Positions 5,132 through 5,896 of a stretch of 5,896 nucleotides of DNA are shown here, in pieces (within the stretch, counting starts at the first letter, position 1; the number at the start of each line of letters is the position of its first letter). The stretch lies in assembly GCA_018303645.1 (NCBI GenBank), contig JAGVXR010000071.1, positions 1 through 5,896 on the forward strand. Reading direction: 5' to 3'. The DNA is from Candidatus Woesearchaeota archaeon (GTDB taxonomy: Archaea > Nanobdellota > Nanobdellia > Woesearchaeales > GW2011-AR4). Below the pieces are notes generated by a model, which was not told where the DNA came from, made no database searches, and worked only from the letters and a program-made list of their open reading frames with translations. The position numbers and the translations under genes were made by a program.

Positions 5132-5746
5132 ATGGCAGAGCAAGTTGCAAAAATAAAGAAAAAGCAATGGTATCCGATTATTGCGCCCAAGCAGTTTGCA
5201 GAGGCAGTCATAGGCGAGACTTTGGCGGCTGAGCCGCAGCAGATGCTTGGCAAGACACTAAGCCACAGCCTGATGAACCTTACAAATGACGTCAAAAGGC
5301 AGAATGTCAACATTCATTTCAGGGTGGTTGGGGTTGAAAACAACACGGCAAAGACCAGCATTATAGGCTACGAGATAGTGCCTTCTTCAATCAAAAGAAT
5401 GGTCAGGCGCAACAGCATGAAGGCAGACTTGTCATTCAACTGCGAAACTTCAGACAACGTGTTTTTGAGGGTCAAGCCTTTGGTTGTGACAAGGGCGGAC
5501 ATAAAAGGCTCTGTTGCTGCCAAGCTGAGAAACAATATAATATTATTCCTGACAAGGACCATAAAGAAGATGACTTACGAGGAGGTTCTCAACGACTTGA
5601 TTTCCCACAAGCTGCAGAGCCTGATGAAAGGCACATTCAACAAAATATACCCGCTAAAGGGATGCGAGATAAGGTACCTGGGCATTGAAGCAAGGGAAAA
5701 GCCGCAGGAAATTAAGGAAGCTGAAGTTAAGGAAGAGCAGAAGTAA
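5132..5746 (+). CDS. rps3ae: 30S ribosomal protein eS1 (S3Ae), 204 aa
   Basis: This is the archaeal/eukaryotic small-subunit protein eS1, which sits on the platform near the mRNA exit; bacteria lack it. The N-terminus shows the family signature: a basic stretch, then KKQWYPIIAPKQF (residues 10-22) and IGETLAAEP (27-35). Next come the central beta-rich core (HFRVVGVENNTAKTSIIGYEIV, about 62-83), the basic IKRMVRRN segment (87-94) and VFLRVKPLVVTRADIKGS (110-127). The C-terminal helices include MTYEEVLNDLISHKLQSLMKG (147-167) and the strand CEIRYLGIEA (178-187). A charged, presumably disordered tail rich in K and E closes the protein. Length and order are normal for archaeal eS1, with no breaks. 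ATG 5132 starts the canonical MA-K-rich N-terminus and has a TATA box at the right distance. The tRNA gene begins 38 bp after the stop but has its own TATA-like box. Confidence 0.97.
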   Translation: MAEQVAKIKKKQWYPIIAPKQFAEAVIGETLAAEPQQMLGKTLSHSLMNLTNDVKRQNVNIHFRVVGVENNTAKTSIIGYEIVPSSIKRMVRRNSMKADLSFNCETSDNVFLRVKPLVVTRADIKGSVAAKLRNNIILFLTRTIKKMTYEEVLNDLISHKLQSLMKGTFNKIYPLKGCEIRYLGIEAREKPQEIKEAEVKEEQK

Positions 5747-5750
5747 TAAG

Positions 5751-5758
5751 ATATAAAA
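5751..5758 (+). promoter_or_regulatory. TATA-like box of the tRNA gene
   Basis: ATATAAAA starts five bases after the eS1 stop and is centred about 30 bp before the predicted first base of the tRNA, allowing a 5' leader of a few bases. Confidence 0.5.
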
Positions 5759-5769
5759 ACAAGCTATCA

Positions 5770-5777
5770 TTCTTTTT
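5770..5777 (+). terminator. Possible T-run terminator of eS1
   Basis: TTCTTTTT lies 24 bp after the eS1 stop. Archaeal transcription often ends at such T-runs without a hairpin. It also lies between the TATA box and the tRNA, so its role is uncertain. Confidence 0.3.
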
Positions 5778-5806
5778 ACATCTTAGCCCCGTAGTGTAGC
5801 GGTCAA

Positions 5807-5827
5807 TTTCCTAAAAAGGAAGACTTA
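5807..5827 (+). other. tRNA intron 1 (D arm, between positions 21 and 22)
   Basis: A 21-nt insertion interrupts the D arm and fits a bulge-helix-bulge exactly. Central helix GGUC (5801-5804) pairs with GACU (5822-5825). The 3-nt bulges are AAU (5805-5807) and UAG (5826-5828), and the inner hairpin is UUCCU-AAAA-AGGAA (5808-5821). Cutting after the second base of each bulge joins CAA to GCAU and restores the D stem. D-arm introns are noncanonical. Confidence 0.75.
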
Positions 5828-5843
5828 GCATAGGGCCCTCTGG

Positions 5844-5863
5844 TTGTATAAAATACAATGGAA
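5844..5863 (+). other. tRNA intron 2 (anticodon loop, about position 37/38)
   Basis: A 20-nt insertion follows G37 and contains a perfect hairpin, UUGUAU-AAA-AUACAA (5844-5858). UCUG (5839-5842) can pair with UGGA (5859-5862) as the central helix, with two G-U wobbles. Removal leaves the 7-nt loop CUCUGGA; a one-base shift giving CUCUGGU is also possible, so the ends are uncertain by 1 nt. Confidence 0.72.
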
Positions 5864-5884
5864 AGGCTCTGACGGCAGTTCGAA

Positions 5885-5896
5885 AGCAATTAAATG
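5885..5896 (+). other. Putative start of tRNA intron 3 (T loop, about position 59/60)
   Basis: After UUCGAA in the T loop the sequence departs from the expected U60 and T-stem complement CUGCC. A58, A59 and the next A could form a 3-nt bulge, cut after the second base as in intron 1. The downstream exon is outside the window, so this is a hypothesis. Confidence 0.4.

Larger units (their letters stand above)
5785..5896 (+). tRNA. tRNA-Gln (CUG) with multiple introns, 3' end beyond the window
   Basis: Removing two insertions leaves a regular cloverleaf 5' portion. The acceptor strand is AGCCCCG (5785-5791), followed by U8 and A9 (5792-5793). D stem GUGU (5794-5797) pairs with GCAU (5828-5831) as G-U, U-A, G-C and U-G. 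The D loop is AGCGGUCAA (5798-5806). Anticodon stem GGGCC (5833-5837) pairs with GGCUC (5865-5869). The loop CUCUGG plus one more base has anticodon CUG at 5840-5842, which reads CAG, glutamine. The variable region is UGAC, the 5' T-stem strand is GGCAG (5874-5878), and the T loop starts UUCGAA (5879-5884). The expected T-stem complement CUGCC does not follow; GCAATTAAATG does, up to the window edge. Either a third intron starts in the T loop, or the gene is split or broken there. A1 is usual for archaeal tRNA-Gln. Confidence 0.85.

Overview
The window looks like a piece of an archaeal chromosome, most likely from a small-genome DPANN-type lineage (Woesearchaeota/Pacearchaeota-like); that placement is inference. 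The archaeal signs are a ribosomal protein eS1 (S3Ae) gene, TATA boxes about 26-32 bp upstream of start codons with little or no leader, an AbrB-PhoU regulator, and a glutamine tRNA interrupted by introns in bulge-helix-bulge-like structures. A bacterial-type DNA gyrase B gene is also present, as in those archaea that acquired gyrase from bacteria. Intergenic DNA is very AT-rich.

Layout. 1-715 (minus): 5' part of an AbrB-PhoU regulator, running off the left edge. 716-868: AT-rich divergent promoter region with a perfect 14-bp palindrome just after the rightward TATA box. 869-1463 (plus): three tightly packed small genes, namely a 49-aa acidic protein, a 49-aa zinc ribbon overlapping it by 4 bp, and a 97-aa unknown. 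1519-2310 (plus): a SAM-methyltransferase-like protein with its own leaderless promoter. 2311-2794: 484 bp without a credible gene, but with a perfect 19-bp palindrome, a strong orphan archaeal promoter, long-range complementarity suggestive of a non-coding RNA, two hairpins and a repeat. 2795-4798 (plus): gyrB, with an in-frame insertion of about 27 residues encoded by palindromic DNA. 4799-5131: 333 bp with inverted repeats, including an opposite-orientation copy of the repeat upstream of gyrB. 5132-5746 (plus): eS1. 5785-end (plus): tRNA-Gln(CUG), cut by the right edge, with one intron in the D arm, one in the anticodon loop and probably a third beginning in the T loop.

The genes do not form one pathway. 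Each main plus-strand unit (small-gene operon, methyltransferase, gyrB, eS1, tRNA) has its own TATA-like box. The most notable observations are the multi-intron tRNA, the palindromic insertion inside gyrB, the ordered inverted repeat bracketing gyrB, and the orphan promoter and structured region at 2342-2664.
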